Counted from the stretch's first letter, positions 35,942 to 46,036 are shown. The stretch is 64,000 bases of DNA from Streptomonospora salina (GCF_014204715.1 NZ_JACHLY010000001.1:2573001-2637000); one strand, 5' to 3'. Translations and numbers: made by a program. The notes: generated by a model not told the origin, from the letters alone.

Positions 35942-36940
35942 ATGTCTGTGATCACTTACCGCCAAGCCCTGCGCGACACGCTGCGGGCGGAGATGCTCCG
36001 CGACGACGACGTGCTGCTTCTCGGCGAGGAGATCGGGCTCTTCGAGGGCTCCTACAAGATCACCGAAGGGCTGCTGAACGAATTCGGCGAGCAGCGGGTG
36101 CGCGACACCCCGATCTCGGAAGAGGGCTTCGTCGGCGCCGCCGTGGGAACGGCGATGATGGGGCTGCGCCCCGTCGTCGAGCTGATGACGATCAACTTCT
36201 CGCTGATCGCCGTCGACCAGATCATCAACCACGCCGCCAAGGTCTACGGGATGTTCGGCGGCCAGACCAGCGTGCCGATGGTGATCCGCACGCCGGGCGG
36301 CGGCGGGCAGCAGCTCGGCGCCACGCACTCCCAGAACATCGAGCTCTTCTACGCTTTCGTCCCCGGGCTGAAGGTCCTCGCCCCCAGCTCTCCCGCCGAC
36401 GCCGCCGCGATGCTGCGCGCCGCCGTCCGCGACGACGACCCGGTGATGCTGCTGGAGAACCTGGGTCTGTACAACTCCAAGGGCGAGGTTCCCGACGGCG
36501 ACGAATCGGTCGCCGAAATCGGCCGCGCCGCCGTCACCCGCGAAGGCAGCGACATCACCCTCATCGGGTACTCGCGCATGGCCGCCATGAGTCTGCGGGT
36601 CGCCGAGGAGCTGGCCGAGCAGGACGTCAGCGTGGAGGTCGTCGACCTGCGCAGTCTGCGCCCCCTCGACCGGCAGACCGTCGTGGACTCGGTCCGCAAG
36701 ACCGGGTGCGCGGTGATCGCCGAGGACGACTGGCTGACCTACGGCATCGGCGCCGAGGTCGCCGCATCCATCCAGGAGGGCGCCTTCGACTACCTCGACG
36801 CCCCGGTGCGCCGGGTGGCCATGGCCGAGGTGCCCCTCCCCTACGCCAAGCCGCTGGAGAACGCGGCGCTGCCGTCGACCGAGTCGATCACCACCGCCGT
36901 CAAGGAGACCTTGAGCGCTGTGGGCAAGCGAGTCGGGTGA
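35942..36940 (+). CDS. pdhB: 2-oxoacid (pyruvate) dehydrogenase E1 component, beta subunit
   Basis: 332 residues. Transketolase-type pyrimidine domain (about 1-175) with LLLGEEIGLFEGSYKIT, VRDTPISEEGFVGAAVGTAM and VMIRTPGGGGQQ-like VIRTPGGGGQQLGATHSQ, then the transketolase C-terminal domain (about 190-330; VEVVDLRSLRPLDRQTVVDS). Forms the alpha2beta2 E1 with the upstream gene. ATG behind AAGGAGCGGGTAC, 18 bases after pdhA. Confidence 0.93.
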   Translation: MSVITYRQALRDTLRAEMLRDDDVLLLGEEIGLFEGSYKITEGLLNEFGEQRVRDTPISEEGFVGAAVGTAMMGLRPVVELMTINFSLIAVDQIINHAAKVYGMFGGQTSVPMVIRTPGGGGQQLGATHSQNIELFYAFVPGLKVLAPSSPADAAAMLRAAVRDDDPVMLLENLGLYNSKGEVPDGDESVAEIGRAAVTREGSDITLIGYSRMAAMSLRVAEELAEQDVSVEVVDLRSLRPLDRQTVVDSVRKTGCAVIAEDDWLTYGIGAEVAASIQEGAFDYLDAPVRRVAMAEVPLPYAKPLENAALPSTESITTAVKETLSAVGKRVG

Positions 36941-36954
36941 AGGGGAACCACACG

Positions 36955-38259
36955 ATGTCAGAGATCTACATGCCGCGCCTCTCCGACACCATGGAGGAAG
37001 GCGTCATCAGCTCCTGGGTCAAGAACGTCGGCGAGGAGGTCGCCTCGGGCGACGTGCTGGTCGAGATCGAGACCGACAAGGCCGTCATGGAGTACGAGGC
37101 CTATGAGGACGGCTACCTCGTCAAACAGACGGTCTCCGAGGGAGACACGGTCCCGATCGGCGAGGTGATCGGCTACCTCGGCGACACGCCCGACGCGGTT
37201 CCCGAGGAGCCCTCCTCCGGGGGAGCGGCGGCACCCGCCGAGCCGGGGCCCGCCGAGGACGGCCGGTCGCAGGAGGGGGCCGGGGAGCCGGCGCAGGCGC
37301 CGCAGCCCGCCGCGTCCGGCTCCGACGCCAGCGGCTCCGGCGGCGAGGAGGGCACGCGCCCGCGCAGTTCCCCGCTGGCGCGCCGCCTCGCCCGCGAGTA
37401 CGGCGTGGACATCGCGTCCATCAGCGGTTCCGGGCCCAAGGGCCGGATCGTGCGCGCCGACATCGAGGCCGCCGCCCAGCAGCGCCCGGCCGAGGCGCCG
37501 GCGGCCGCTGCGGCTCCGCAAGCGGCGGCGCCGGCGGCAGCCGCCGACCGGCAGGCCTACGACGACGGCCGGGACTCCTCCGAGGTCCAGGTGAGCAACG
37601 TGCGCAAGGTGATCGCACGCCGCCTGGTCCAGAGCAAGCAGGAGGCCCCGCACTTCTACCTGCGGCGCACGATCGACGCCGAGGCGCTCAAGGCGTTCCG
37701 GTCCCAGATCAACGCCCAGTTGGAGAGCACCGGCGACAAGATCAGCTTCAACGACCTGATCGTCAAGGCCTGCGCCACGACACTGCGGACCCACCCCGAG
37801 GTCAACCGGTCGTGGGTGGACGAGAAGCTGCTGCAGCACGGCCGCATCAACGTGGGCGTCGCGGTGGCCGTGGAGGCCGGACTGATCGTCCCGGTGCTGC
37901 ACGACGCCGACAAGACGCCGCTCTCCGAGGTCGGCGCGCGCAGCCGCGAGCTCGCCGAGCGCGCCCGCGACGGCAAGCTGAAGCCGCAGGAGATGAGCGG
38001 CGGCACCTTCAGCGTCAGCAACCTCGGCATGTACGGGATGGACAGCTTCTCGGCGGTCATCAACCCGCCGGAAGCGGCGATCCTGGCCGTGGGCGCGATG
38101 AAGCGGCAGCCGGTGGTGCACGAGGGCGAGGTCGTGGCCCGCACCACCATGTCCCTGGAACTGTCGGTGGACCACCGCGCGGTCGACGGCGCGGTCGGAG
38201 CGGCCTTCCTCAAGGACCTCGCCGAGGTTCTGGAGAACCCGGTGCGGATCGTCGTCTAG
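36955..38259 (+). CDS. pdhC: Dihydrolipoamide acyltransferase E2 of the pyruvate-dehydrogenase-type complex
   Basis: 434 residues. One lipoyl domain (about 1-78) with lipoyl-lysine in EIETDKAVMEYE, an Ala/Pro/Gly linker, the E1/E3-binding domain (about 135-170; SSPLARRLAREYGVDIASIS, GPKGRIVRADIE) and a catalytic domain (about 205-434) ending with the active-site SVDHRAVDGAVGA. ATG behind AGGGGAACCACACG, 14 bases after pdhB. E3 must be supplied elsewhere in the genome. Followed by a terminator. Confidence 0.93.
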   Translation: MSEIYMPRLSDTMEEGVISSWVKNVGEEVASGDVLVEIETDKAVMEYEAYEDGYLVKQTVSEGDTVPIGEVIGYLGDTPDAVPEEPSSGGAAAPAEPGPAEDGRSQEGAGEPAQAPQPAASGSDASGSGGEEGTRPRSSPLARRLAREYGVDIASISGSGPKGRIVRADIEAAAQQRPAEAPAAAAAPQAAAPAAAADRQAYDDGRDSSEVQVSNVRKVIARRLVQSKQEAPHFYLRRTIDAEALKAFRSQINAQLESTGDKISFNDLIVKACATTLRTHPEVNRSWVDEKLLQHGRINVGVAVAVEAGLIVPVLHDADKTPLSEVGARSRELAERARDGKLKPQEMSGGTFSVSNLGMYGMDSFSAVINPPEAAILAVGAMKRQPVVHEGEVVARTTMSLELSVDHRAVDGAVGAAFLKDLAEVLENPVRIVV

Positions 38260-38277
38260 CCGGTTCGCGCAACACGG

Positions 38278-38309
38278 CGGCGCCCGTCCCGTCCGCGGGG
38301 CGGGCGCCG
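38278..38309 (+). terminator. Terminator of the PDH-type operon
   Basis: 14-bp stem CGGCGCCCGTCCCG (one T:G pair) with loop TCCG, 18 bases after the E2 stop. Confidence 0.8.
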
Positions 38310-38590
38310 TCGTGTGCCGGACCCGCCGCTCCCTCGCAGGAGGCGCCGCGCCTCGCCTTCTTTCGGGTGCCGCACCCCGTGCGGCGGCCCTGACCACGGG
38401 ATTCCCGCGGAGTACCGCGGCAGGCGCGTGGCCGGTTTCACGTGGAACCGCGTGTGCCTGCGCATGCGCGGGACGCCGCCCCGATAGGCGCGGCGGGACC
38501 CCGCGGTGGCGTCGGCCTCGGTGCATGCGCAAAGCTGGGCTCCGCACTCGGCCTCAGCCGTCCCCCAGCGACGTCCAGGAGATCCCCCGC

Positions 38591-39109
38591 ATGACGACCC
38601 CCGCCCGCCCTTCAGGCGCCCCCGCCCCGCTGCTGACCGCCGCGGCCATCGCACCCGGGCCCGATCGCACCCTGACCTTCGTGCTGCAGAACCGGGGCGT
38701 GTTCGCGGGCCACTGGCTGCTGCCGGGCGGACGCGTCCGGGAGGGCGAGAGCGCCGAGCAGGCCGCGCGCCGCGAGGCCGCCGAAGAGGCGGGGGTGATC
38801 CTGGGACCGCTGGCGCCCACCGGGATCTACGACATCCGCGGGCGCACCGGCGAAAGCGGGCCGTTCTGGTTCCGCATGCACATCTACCGGGCGCTGCGGC
38901 CCTGCGCAGTACCAGAGGGATTCGCCCCCGACCCCGCGGAGATCGGCGGTGTCTGCCAAGGGCACACGCGCGACGTCCTGCCCCACCCCACCGACATGGT
39001 CGTGCTCAACGAGGCCGGATTGGCCGACTACGACCCCGCGCTGGTGGACCGGCTGCTGACGGCCGACGGTGTCGCGATGGCGCCCGCGGACATGGCCGTG
39101 CCCCGCTGA
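38591..39109 (+). CDS. NUDIX hydrolase
   Basis: 172 residues. The Nudix box GGRVREGESAEQAARREAAE EAGV fits GX5EX7REUXEEXGU. Substrate is a nucleoside diphosphate linked to an unknown moiety; the C-terminal half (RMHIYRALRPCAVPEGFAPD) is not diagnostic. The interval 38310-38590 has no gene. ATG at 38591 follows AGGAGATCCCCCGC. Downstream gene starts 72 bases later. Confidence 0.88.
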   Translation: MTTPARPSGAPAPLLTAAAIAPGPDRTLTFVLQNRGVFAGHWLLPGGRVREGESAEQAARREAAEEAGVILGPLAPTGIYDIRGRTGESGPFWFRMHIYRALRPCAVPEGFAPDPAEIGGVCQGHTRDVLPHPTDMVVLNEAGLADYDPALVDRLLTADGVAMAPADMAVPR

Positions 39110-39181
39110 TCGCCTCCGCGCGAACGCCTCGATGATCGATTCGCGCACATCAGGCCCGCACAGGCTGCTTTACTGGAGATC

Positions 39182-41014
39182 ATGGGTGAGCCTTGGCAGG
39201 AGCGGTTCCGCGCGGGCAGGGTCAGCCTTCCCTCGTGGGCGAAGGATGCGCCGGACCGTTCCCTTTTCCGGAGCAATATCAGCGGCACATGGGAGCTGCA
39301 CGCCTGGGACCGCGCGACGGGCGGGCGGCGGCAGCTGACCGAACGCCCCGCCGGCACCGGGGCCGGTGCGCTCGATCCCGAGGGCACCTGGGTGTGGTGG
39401 TTCGACGACACCGACGGCGACGAGTTCGGCGTCTGGCGCCGCCAGCCGTTCGCCGGGGGCACCGCGGAGACCCCGCTGCCCGGCCTCAGCCCCTCCTATA
39501 TCGGCGGCTTGGCGCTGGGCAGGGACGGGTTCGCCGTCGCGGGCCGTTCGACCGACGCCGGCTTCAGTGCACACGCGGGCGCCGCCGGTGCGGCCGCGCG
39601 CACCCGCACCGTCTACGCGCACCGCTGCGAGGGCTCGGTGTCCGACCTGTCCGACGACGGGTCGCTGCTGGCGCTGGCCCACAGCGAGCACGGCGACAGC
39701 CGGAACATGGCGGTGCGCGTGCTGCGCCTGCACCGGGACGTGCTGGACGGGGCCGGCGCCGACGGCGGAGAGGACACGGACGCGGCGGAAACCGTCGCCG
39801 ACCTGTGGGACGGCCCCGGACGGGATCTGACCCCCGTGGCCTTCGAACCCGGCGGCCGCCGGCTGCTGGTGCTGCACGAGCGCGACGGCCGACGCGCCCC
39901 GCTGCTCTGGGACCCGGTGACCGGCGCCGAGCAGGACATCGACACCGGGCTGCCCGGCGAGCTGGGCGCCGACTGGACACCCGACGCCGCGGCGCTGCTG
40001 ATCTCCCAGGAGAGCCGGGGCCGTGTGCTGCTGCACCGCTACGAGCTGGCTTCAGGCACGCTCACCGCCCTCGACGTCCCACCCGGGGTCGTTTCGGCCG
40101 CTGCGGCACGCCCCGACGGCACCGTCGAGTACGCGTGGTCCGACTCCGCGCACCCGCCCGCCGTACGCTCGACCTCCGGGGACGTGGTGCTCGAACCAGA
40201 CGGCCCGGCGGCTCCCCCGTCGGTTCCCGTGCACGACGTGCACGTGGACGGCCCCGGCGGGAGCATCCACGCACTGGTCTCCCTGCCGGAAGGCGAACGC
40301 CCTCACCCGACCGTCTTCGTCGTCCACGGCGGCCCGGAGGCCCAGGACTGCGACGCGTTCATGCCCGACGTCGCTGCGTGGGTCGACCACGGATTCGCGG
40401 TGGTGCGCGTCAACTACCGGGGCTCCACCGGATACGGCGCCGCCTGGCGCAACGCCCTGGAAGGCCGGGTGGGCGTCACCGAGCTGGAGGACATCACCGC
40501 TGTGCGCGACTGGGCCGTCGGAAGCGGCCTGGCCGACCCCGAACGGCTGATCGTCGAAGGCGGATCCTGGGGCGGCTATCTCGCACTTCTCGCGGTCGGC
40601 CGCAGGCCCCGCGACTGGAGCGCGGGTATCGCGGCGGTCCCCGTCGCCGACTTCGAAGCCGCCTATGCCGACGAGATGGAGGCGCTGCGCGCCTTCGACC
40701 GATCGATGTTCGGCGGCTCTCCCGAGGAGGTACCCGAGCGGTACCGGACCTCTTCGCCCATCACCTACGCCGCCGACGTCCGCGCGCCCGTGCTGGTGCT
40801 GGCCGGCGAGAACGATCCGCGCTGCCCCATCCGGCAGATCGACAACTACCTCTCCCGGCTCGCCGAGCTCGGCACGCCCCACGAGGTCTACCGCTTCGAC
40901 GCCGGGCACGGATCGTTCGTCGTGGAGGAGAGCATCGGCCAGATGGCGGTCGAGCTCGACTTCGCGCTGAGAGTCACCGGCCTGCGGGAAGGCACGGCGC
41001 CGGGAGCGTCGTAG
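39182..41014 (+). CDS. S9-family (prolyl oligopeptidase-like) serine peptidase
   Basis: 610 residues. N-terminal beta-propeller (about 30-350; WELHAWDRATGGRRQLTERP, WVWWFDDTDGDEFGVWR) and C-terminal alpha/beta-hydrolase domain (about 370-605). Catalytic triad: Ser near 463 (EGGSWGGYLAL), Asp near 545 (AGENDPRCP) and His near 576 (DAGHGSFV). No signal peptide, so cytoplasmic; cleaves short peptides or acyl-peptides. The stop codon is two bases from the start of a GntR gene, implying coupling. Confidence 0.92.
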   Translation: MGEPWQERFRAGRVSLPSWAKDAPDRSLFRSNISGTWELHAWDRATGGRRQLTERPAGTGAGALDPEGTWVWWFDDTDGDEFGVWRRQPFAGGTAETPLPGLSPSYIGGLALGRDGFAVAGRSTDAGFSAHAGAAGAAARTRTVYAHRCEGSVSDLSDDGSLLALAHSEHGDSRNMAVRVLRLHRDVLDGAGADGGEDTDAAETVADLWDGPGRDLTPVAFEPGGRRLLVLHERDGRRAPLLWDPVTGAEQDIDTGLPGELGADWTPDAAALLISQESRGRVLLHRYELASGTLTALDVPPGVVSAAAARPDGTVEYAWSDSAHPPAVRSTSGDVVLEPDGPAAPPSVPVHDVHVDGPGGSIHALVSLPEGERPHPTVFVVHGGPEAQDCDAFMPDVAAWVDHGFAVVRVNYRGSTGYGAAWRNALEGRVGVTELEDITAVRDWAVGSGLADPERLIVEGGSWGGYLALLAVGRRPRDWSAGIAAVPVADFEAAYADEMEALRAFDRSMFGGSPEEVPERYRTSSPITYAADVRAPVLVLAGENDPRCPIRQIDNYLSRLAELGTPHEVYRFDAGHGSFVVEESIGQMAVELDFALRVTGLREGTAPGAS

Positions 41015-41016
41015 CC

Positions 41017-41751
41017 GTGGACGGGCGACCGCGTTACCAAGGCGTAGCCGACGTGGTGCGCAGCAGCATCCTCAGCGGCGAGTTCGATCCCGGTTCGCGC
41101 CTGCCCTCGCGCACCCGGCTGGCCCGTGCCCACGGGGTCAGCGAGCAGGTGTCCCGGCACGCGCTGCGGCTCCTGGTCAGCGAAGGGCTCGTGGAGGCCC
41201 GGCCCGGGTCGGGGTACTACGTGCGGTCGGTGCCGCAGATCCACCGGTTCTCCCGTACCGACCGCGCATCGGGGTCCGGGGTCGATCCGCTCCGGCACGA
41301 GGACATGGGCACCGGCACGGAGGCCGCGTGCGGCCTCGTCGCCCGGCGGCTGGACGTGCGCGACGGCGTACGCGTCTTTCGCACCCGCTGCCTGGGCACG
41401 GCCGACGGCGTTCCCGTGGCGCTGCACACCGCATGGGAGCCGGCCGCACTTACCCAGGGCACGCTGCGCACTCCCGCCGACGCCGATCCGGGTTCCGGTG
41501 TGCTACAGCGGCTGGCGGCCGCGGGAGTGACGATCGACCGGGTCGTCGAAGAGGTGGGCGTGCGCCCGCTGCGCGATCCCGAGTCCAGCCTGCTGAAGCT
41601 GGCGCCGGGGCTGCCCGTGCTTGTGGTGGAGCGGACCCATTACCAGGGGCGGCGCCCGGTCGAAACCTCCGACTTGGTCGGCTCGACCGACCACTGCCGG
41701 CTGATCTACCGCCTCGGCCTGGCGCGCTCGCCCCGCCAAGAGACACGCTAG
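41017..41751 (+). CDS. GntR-family regulator (HutC/UTRA type)
   Basis: 244 residues. Winged HTH (about 5-70; YQGVADVVRSSILSGEFDPG, VSEQVSRHALRLLVSEGLVE) and UTRA ligand domain (about 95-235; RVFRTRCLGTADGVPVALHT, LVVERTHYQGRRPVETSD). GTG start two bases after the peptidase stop, so the two are translated together. Effector unknown; typical UTRA ligands are small sugars, amino acids or organic acids. Confidence 0.9.
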   Translation: MDGRPRYQGVADVVRSSILSGEFDPGSRLPSRTRLARAHGVSEQVSRHALRLLVSEGLVEARPGSGYYVRSVPQIHRFSRTDRASGSGVDPLRHEDMGTGTEAACGLVARRLDVRDGVRVFRTRCLGTADGVPVALHTAWEPAALTQGTLRTPADADPGSGVLQRLAAAGVTIDRVVEEVGVRPLRDPESSLLKLAPGLPVLVVERTHYQGRRPVETSDLVGSTDHCRLIYRLGLARSPRQETR

Positions 41752-41794
41752 CCAGGCCCTGCTTTCCGTGCCGGTCGGGCCGGTCAACGGACGT

Positions 41795-41960
41795 CCCCGG
41801 CCCGGGGGGGCGTCCGCGCACCATCGCCCAGGTCAACGGGCGCACTGCGGCGGCCGAACGCACCGGCGTTTCCCTCGCCCGCGCCTTGACGACCGCCGAC
41901 ATCAACGCCGTCGCCGCGGCACTTCGGGAGTATCCCGCGGCTCGGAGGCGCCGACCCCCG
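41795..41960 (+). pseudogene. Unidentified coding remnant
   Basis: Plus-strand frame RTIAQVNGRTAAAERTGVSL, ARALTTADINAVAAALREYP has strongly GC-rich third positions and helical character but no start and no recognisable family. It lies between the gntR stop and the asd terminator. Probably the relic of a deleted gene. Confidence 0.3.
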
Positions 41961-41968
41961 TGGCGCGC

Positions 41969-42004
41969 GACGGTCGGCCGCCGTACGCGCGGCGGCCGAC
42001 CGTC
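41969..42004. terminator. Bidirectional terminator near asd
   Basis: 14-bp perfect stem GACGGTCGGCCGCC with loop GTACGCGC, 17 bases beyond the asd stop and facing the end of the GntR gene. Confidence 0.85.
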
Positions 42005-42020
42005 GGTACGGCGGATCGCG

Positions 42021-43082
42021 TCAGGAGCCGGCGAACTCCGCGGCCACGACCTCGGCGATCTGCGCGGTGTTCAGCGCGGCGCCCTTGCGCAGGTTGTCGC
42101 CGCACATGAACAGCTCCAACGACGCGGGGTCGTCCAGCGAGCGCCGGATGCGGCCCACCCACGTGGGGTCGGTTCCCACCACGTCGGCCGGCGTGGGGAA
42201 CTCGCCGGCGGCCGGGTCGTCCTGGACGACCACGCCCGGCGCCGACGACAGCACCTCGCGGGCGCGGTCGGCGTCGACCTCGCTGTCGAAGGACGCGTGC
42301 ACGACCAGCGAGTGGGTGGTGACGACGGGGACCCGCACGCAGGTGGCCGCCACCGGAAGGTCGGGCATACCCAGGATCTTGCGGGACTCGTTGCGGACCT
42401 TCAGCTCCTCGGAGGCGTAGCCGTCCTCCTTCAGCGAACCGGCGAAGGGCACGACGTTCAGCGCGAGCGGAGCCGGGAACGGGCCCTGGTCGCCCACCGC
42501 CGCACGCACGTCTCCGGCGCGGCTGCCCAGTGTGCGGTCGGTGGCCGCCTTCTCGATCTGATCGTGGAGGGTGTCGATCCCCTCCTGACCGGAGCCCGAC
42601 GCCGCCTGGTAGGAGGCCACCACGAGAGAGGACAGGCCGTAGGCGCGGTGCAGCGCGCCCATGGCCACGATCATCGACAGCGTGGTGCAGTTGGGGTTGC
42701 TGACGATACCGCGGGGGCGGTTGCGGGTCTGGTCGGCGTTGACCTCGGGCACCACCAGGGGAACGTCCGGATCCATCCGGTAGGCGCCGGAGTTGTCCAC
42801 GGCCACCGCGCCGCGCTCGACGGCGACGGGCGCCCACTGCTTGGAGACCTCGTCGGGCACGTCGAACATCGCGACGTCGACGCCGTCGAAGACCTCCGGT
42901 GCCAGCGCCTGGACCTCGACTTCCTCGCCGCGGACGGTGAGCCGCTTGCCCGCCGAGCGCGGCGACGCGACGAGGCGGATCTCGCCCCAGACGTCCTCGC
43001 GGGTGGAGAGGATGTCGAGCATCACGGTGCCGACGGCGCCGGTGGCACCGACGACGGCCAGGGTGGGGCGGCGTTCACTCAT
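42021..43082 (-). CDS. asd: Aspartate-semialdehyde dehydrogenase
   Basis: 353 residues. NADP-binding [12 protein letters not shown], catalytic Cys132 in [12 protein letters not shown], and the base in the conserved [11 protein letters not shown] segment. Reduces aspartyl phosphate to the semialdehyde for lysine, methionine, threonine and diaminopimelate. ATG overlaps the lysC stop by four bases (43079-43082), so asd is translationally coupled to lysC. Conserved actinobacterial order. Confidence 0.95.
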   Translation of the reverse strand: MSERRPTLAVVGATGAVGTVMLDILSTREDVWGEIRLVASPRSAGKRLTVRGEEVEVQALAPEVFDGVDVAMFDVPDEVSKQWAPVAVERGAVAVDNSGAYRMDPDVPLVVPEVNADQTRNRPRGIVSNPNCTTLSMIVAMGALHRAYGLSSLVVASYQAASGSGQEGIDTLHDQIEKAATDRTLGSRAGDVRAAVGDQGPFPAPLALNVVPFAGSLKEDGYASEELKVRNESRKILGMPDLPVAATCVRVPVVTTHSLVVHASFDSEVDADRAREVLSSAPGVVVQDDPAAGEFPTPADVVGTDPTWVGRIRRSLDDPASLELFMCGDNLRKGAALNTAQIAEVVAAEFAGS

Positions 43083-43600
43083 CGTCCGGTACCTCCGTAC
43101 ACAACGGCTTCGACCTGCTCGGCGTCGAGCTGGAATTCGGAATGGGCGGCCGCCACGGCGGTGTCGACCTGGTCCTGCTCCACGACCACGGAGATGCGGA
43201 TCTCCGAGGTGGAGATCATCTCGATGTTGGTGCCCGACTTGGCGATGGAGTCGAAGAAGCGTGCGGTGACGCCGGGGTAGGAACGCATGCCCGCCCCGAT
43301 CAGCGAGACCTTGCCGATCTGGTCGTCGTAGCGCAGCGACTCGAAGCCGACCTTCTCCTGGACCTTCTTCAACGCGGACAGCGCGGTCTGACCGGCGTCC
43401 ATCGGGACGGTGAAGGAGATGTCAGTGCGCGACGTCGAGGCGGCCGACACGTTCTGCACGATCATGTCGATGTTGATCTCGGCGTCGGCGAGGACCGAGA
43501 ACAGCGTGGCCGCTTCGCCGATCCTGTCGGGGACGCCCACGACCGTGATCTTGGCTTCGCTCCGGTCGTGTGCGACACCGGAGATGATCGGTTGTTCCAT
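43079..43600 (-). CDS. lysC: Aspartokinase, internal start for a putative beta (regulatory) subunit
   Basis: An in-frame ATG at 43600 (protein [20 protein letters not shown], 173 residues) sits at the start of the ACT domains and is preceded by GAGGAATCCGAAGGC. Corynebacterium, Bacillus and relatives make the alpha2beta2 enzyme from exactly this kind of internal start. Present here by sequence; its use is inferred. Confidence 0.65.
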   Translation of the reverse strand: MEQPIISGVAHDRSEAKITVVGVPDRIGEAATLFSVLADAEINIDMIVQNVSAASTSRTDISFTVPMDAGQTALSALKKVQEKVGFESLRYDDQIGKVSLIGAGMRSYPGVTARFFDSIAKSGTNIEMISTSEIRISVVVEQDQVDTAVAAAHSEFQLDAEQVEAVVYGGTGR

Positions 43601-44350
43601 GCCTTCGGATTCCTCAACTTCTGAAACGACCCAGGTGCCGGGCTTCTGACTGAACGACGAGCGGACATGCAGCGGGATCCGGTACCGGCGGGCGTACTCG
43701 ACGCAGCGCAGGTGCAGGATCTTGGTGCCGCAGGCGGCCATCTCCAGCATCTCCTCGTAGGAGATGCGCGGGATGCGCCGGGCGTTGGGCGCGATCCGCG
43801 GGTCGGCGGTGAACACGCCGTCGACGTCGCTGTAGATCTCGCAGGCGTCGGCGTTCAGCGCCGCCGCGAGGGCGACTGCGGTGGTGTCGGAGCCTCCGCG
43901 GCCCAGGGTGGTGATGTCCTTGCTGTCCTCGGAGACGCCCTGGAAGCCGGCGACGATGCAGATGGAGCCTTCGTCCAGGGCTTCCTGGATGCGCCCGGGA
44001 GTGACATCGATGATCTTGGCGTTGCCGTGGATGGACGTCGTTATGACGCCGGCCTGCGACCCGGTGAACGAACGGGCCTCGTAGCCGAGGTTGCCGATCG
44101 CCATGGCCACCAGGGCCATGGACATGCGCTCACCGGAGGTCATCAGCATGTCCAGCTCGCGACCGGGCGGCAGCGGCGAGACCTGCTCGGCGAGGTCGAG
44201 GAGCTCGTCGGTGGTGTCGCCCATGGCCGAGACCACGACGACGACGTCGTAACCCGCCTTTTTCTGAGCGACGATCCGTTGGGCCACTCGCTTGATGGCG
44301 TCTGCGTCGGCGACGGAAGACCCACCGTACTTTTGCACGATCAGAGCCAC
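43079..44350 (-). CDS. lysC: Aspartokinase, alpha subunit
   Basis: 423 residues. Kinase domain (1-250; [50 protein letters not shown]) and two ACT regulatory domains (about 265-410; [36 protein letters not shown]). First step of the aspartate pathway, probably feedback-inhibited by lysine plus threonine as usual for actinobacteria. GTG 44350 behind AGGAGCAACGACC. A second, internal start for the regulatory subunit is described separately. The interval 44351-44600 has only its promoter. Confidence 0.95.
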   Translation of the reverse strand: MALIVQKYGGSSVADADAIKRVAQRIVAQKKAGYDVVVVVSAMGDTTDELLDLAEQVSPLPPGRELDMLMTSGERMSMALVAMAIGNLGYEARSFTGSQAGVITTSIHGNAKIIDVTPGRIQEALDEGSICIVAGFQGVSEDSKDITTLGRGGSDTTAVALAAALNADACEIYSDVDGVFTADPRIAPNARRIPRISYEEMLEMAACGTKILHLRCVEYARRYRIPLHVRSSFSQKPGTWVVSEVEESEGMEQPIISGVAHDRSEAKITVVGVPDRIGEAATLFSVLADAEINIDMIVQNVSAASTSRTDISFTVPMDAGQTALSALKKVQEKVGFESLRYDDQIGKVSLIGAGMRSYPGVTARFFDSIAKSGTNIEMISTSEIRISVVVEQDQVDTAVAAAHSEFQLDAEQVEAVVYGGTGR

Positions 44351-44600
44351 GGTCGTTGCTCCTGAGGGTTCGGGATCACGGTAATCAACTCGAAAGTGTA
44401 GCTAGCGGAATGTCGCGGATGCCGTCTCACCTGCGCAACCGTCGGGGCCGGAAGGCGGCGGGTCGCACAATACCGGCACGGTGGCATACCCCGTGCGTGG
44501 TCGGATACTCGCGTTCTCCGCGAAGTCGTGCCGCCACCTCGGAAAACGCCGGGCACCGTGCGGAACCTTCCCGCCGAGCGCCCGGCCGCGGACGTGTGAG

Positions 44601-45200
44601 CTAAAACTCCAAGCTCCGCCGGCCTTCGAAGGCCCGGCCGAGGGTCACCTCGTCGGCGTATTCGAGGTCGCCGCCGACGGGCAGCCCGCTGGCCAGCCGG
44701 GTGACTTTCAGCCCCATGGGTTTGACCATCCGCGCCAGGTAGGTCGCGGTGGCCTCCCCTTCCAGATTGGGATCGGTGGCCAGGATGAGCTCGGTGATCT
44801 GGCCGTCGGAGAGCCGGGACATGAGCTCCTTGATGCGCAGGTCGTCCGGGCCGACGCCCTCGATCGGGCTGATGGCGCCGCCGAGGACGTGGTAGCGGCC
44901 GCGGAACTCGCGGGTGCGCTCGATGGCCACGACGTCCTTGGACTCCTCGACGACGCAGACGACGGCGGAGTCGCGCCGGGCGTCGCGGCAGATGCCGCAT
45001 TCGGTCTCCTCGGAGACGTTGCCGCATACATCGCAGAACCGCACCCGGTCCTTGACCTCGATCAGCGCGTCGGCGAGGCGCCGGACGTCGGCGGTCTCCG
45101 ACGCCAGCAGGTGGAAGGCGATACGCTGCGCGCTCTTGGGACCGACGCCCGGTAGCCGCCCGAGCTCGTCGATCAGATTCTGAACCGCGCCTTCGTACAT
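44601..45200 (-). CDS. recR: Recombination mediator RecR
   Basis: 199 residues. Helix-hairpin-helix ([18 protein letters not shown]), four-cysteine zinc site ([16 protein letters not shown]), Toprim domain ([55 protein letters not shown]). Loads RecA at gaps with RecFO. ATG at 45200. Part of the conserved recR-ybaB-dnaX group. Confidence 0.95.
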   Translation of the reverse strand: MYEGAVQNLIDELGRLPGVGPKSAQRIAFHLLASETADVRRLADALIEVKDRVRFCDVCGNVSEETECGICRDARRDSAVVCVVEESKDVVAIERTREFRGRYHVLGGAISPIEGVGPDDLRIKELMSRLSDGQITELILATDPNLEGEATATYLARMVKPMGLKVTRLASGLPVGGDLEYADEVTLGRAFEGRRSLEF

Positions 45201-45376
45201 AGCCCATCCACGTGTGTGATCGCTGCGCTTACCACGGTAGCCCAGTCGGCGGCGGCCTGCCGCCACTGGCGGGCGCCCCGGGCGGCCGCCGGTGGCGGCC
45301 CCGGGGGTCGCGGCCAGGACCGGAATCCCGCGGGCGCGCACGCGTTCACGCCCGCCGCTGCGCGCAGCGGGAAGTA

Positions 45377-45412
45377 CCGCGCCGCCGGCGGGAGCCGCGC
45401 CGCCGGCGGGAG
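45377..45412. repeat. Tandem 18-bp duplication near recR
   Basis: Two perfect copies of CCGCGCCGCCGGCGGGAG, followed by a partial third, in the 234-base interval between the recR start and the ybaB stop. Nothing suggests a regulatory role. Confidence 0.7.
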
Positions 45413-45434
45413 CCGCGCGGGCGGCGGCCGGACC

Positions 45435-45821
45435 CTAGAAGCCCGGAAGCCCCGGCATGCCGCCGCCGCCCGGCATTCCGCCGGGCATGCCGCCGCCCAG
45501 GCCTTCGGCGAGCGGGCCCATCTTCTCCTGCTGCAGCTCCTCCACCGAGGACTCGGCGTCGCGGATGGCGGCCAGCACCATGTCCGCGACGGTCTGCGCG
45601 GTCTCGCCGGCGTCTTCGGCGTCGATGGTCTGGGGATCGATCGTGATGTCCTCCACCGAGCCGCGGCCGTTGACCGTGACCTTGACCAGACCGCCGCCCG
45701 AGGTGCCCTCGACCTTGGCTTCGTCGAGCTGCTGCTGGGCCTCCATAAGCTGCTGCTGCATCTGCTGAGCCTGCTGCAGGAGGGCCTGCATGTCCATTCC
45801 GCTTTCGCCGCCAGCGTTCAC
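45435..45821 (-). CDS. YbaB/EbfC-family nucleoid-associated protein
   Basis: 128 residues. Gln-rich helix (MQALLQQAQQMQQQLMEAQQ), beta strand (GGLVKVTVNGRGSVEDITID) and a Gly/Met/Pro tail (GGGMPGGMPGGGGMPGLPGF). Binds DNA as a dimer. GTG start at 45821. Between dnaX and recR as in nearly all actinobacteria. Confidence 0.93.
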   Translation of the reverse strand: MNAGGESGMDMQALLQQAQQMQQQLMEAQQQLDEAKVEGTSGGGLVKVTVNGRGSVEDITIDPQTIDAEDAGETAQTVADMVLAAIRDAESSVEELQQEKMGPLAEGLGGGMPGGMPGGGGMPGLPGF

Positions 45822-46036
45822 TGCATCTCTCCTTGCCTGCGCTGTCCGTGCTTGCGAGCGTATCCGCTATAGGCACCGCGGTCCGCGTGTGCGCCCGGCG
45901 GTGCCGGTGGTGCCTGAGGCGCACCCGGCCGCGGCGGCGGTAGGAGCGGCGGCCCCTGGCCTGCCCCGGCCGCGGGGACGGTATGCGGGTGTGCCGCCGG
46001 TTCGGGCCGACGCGCCGACGCGGGGCGGCCCCGCGC

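Noticed and set aside
44351-44600. A lysine or other riboswitch in the lysC leader
   Set aside because: No recognisable conserved riboswitch core, and actinobacterial lysC genes are normally controlled by the enzyme's ACT domains.
45377-45412. Possible CRISPR array or regulatory repeat near recR
   Set aside because: Only two adjacent copies with no spacers, all GC-rich; looks like simple slippage.
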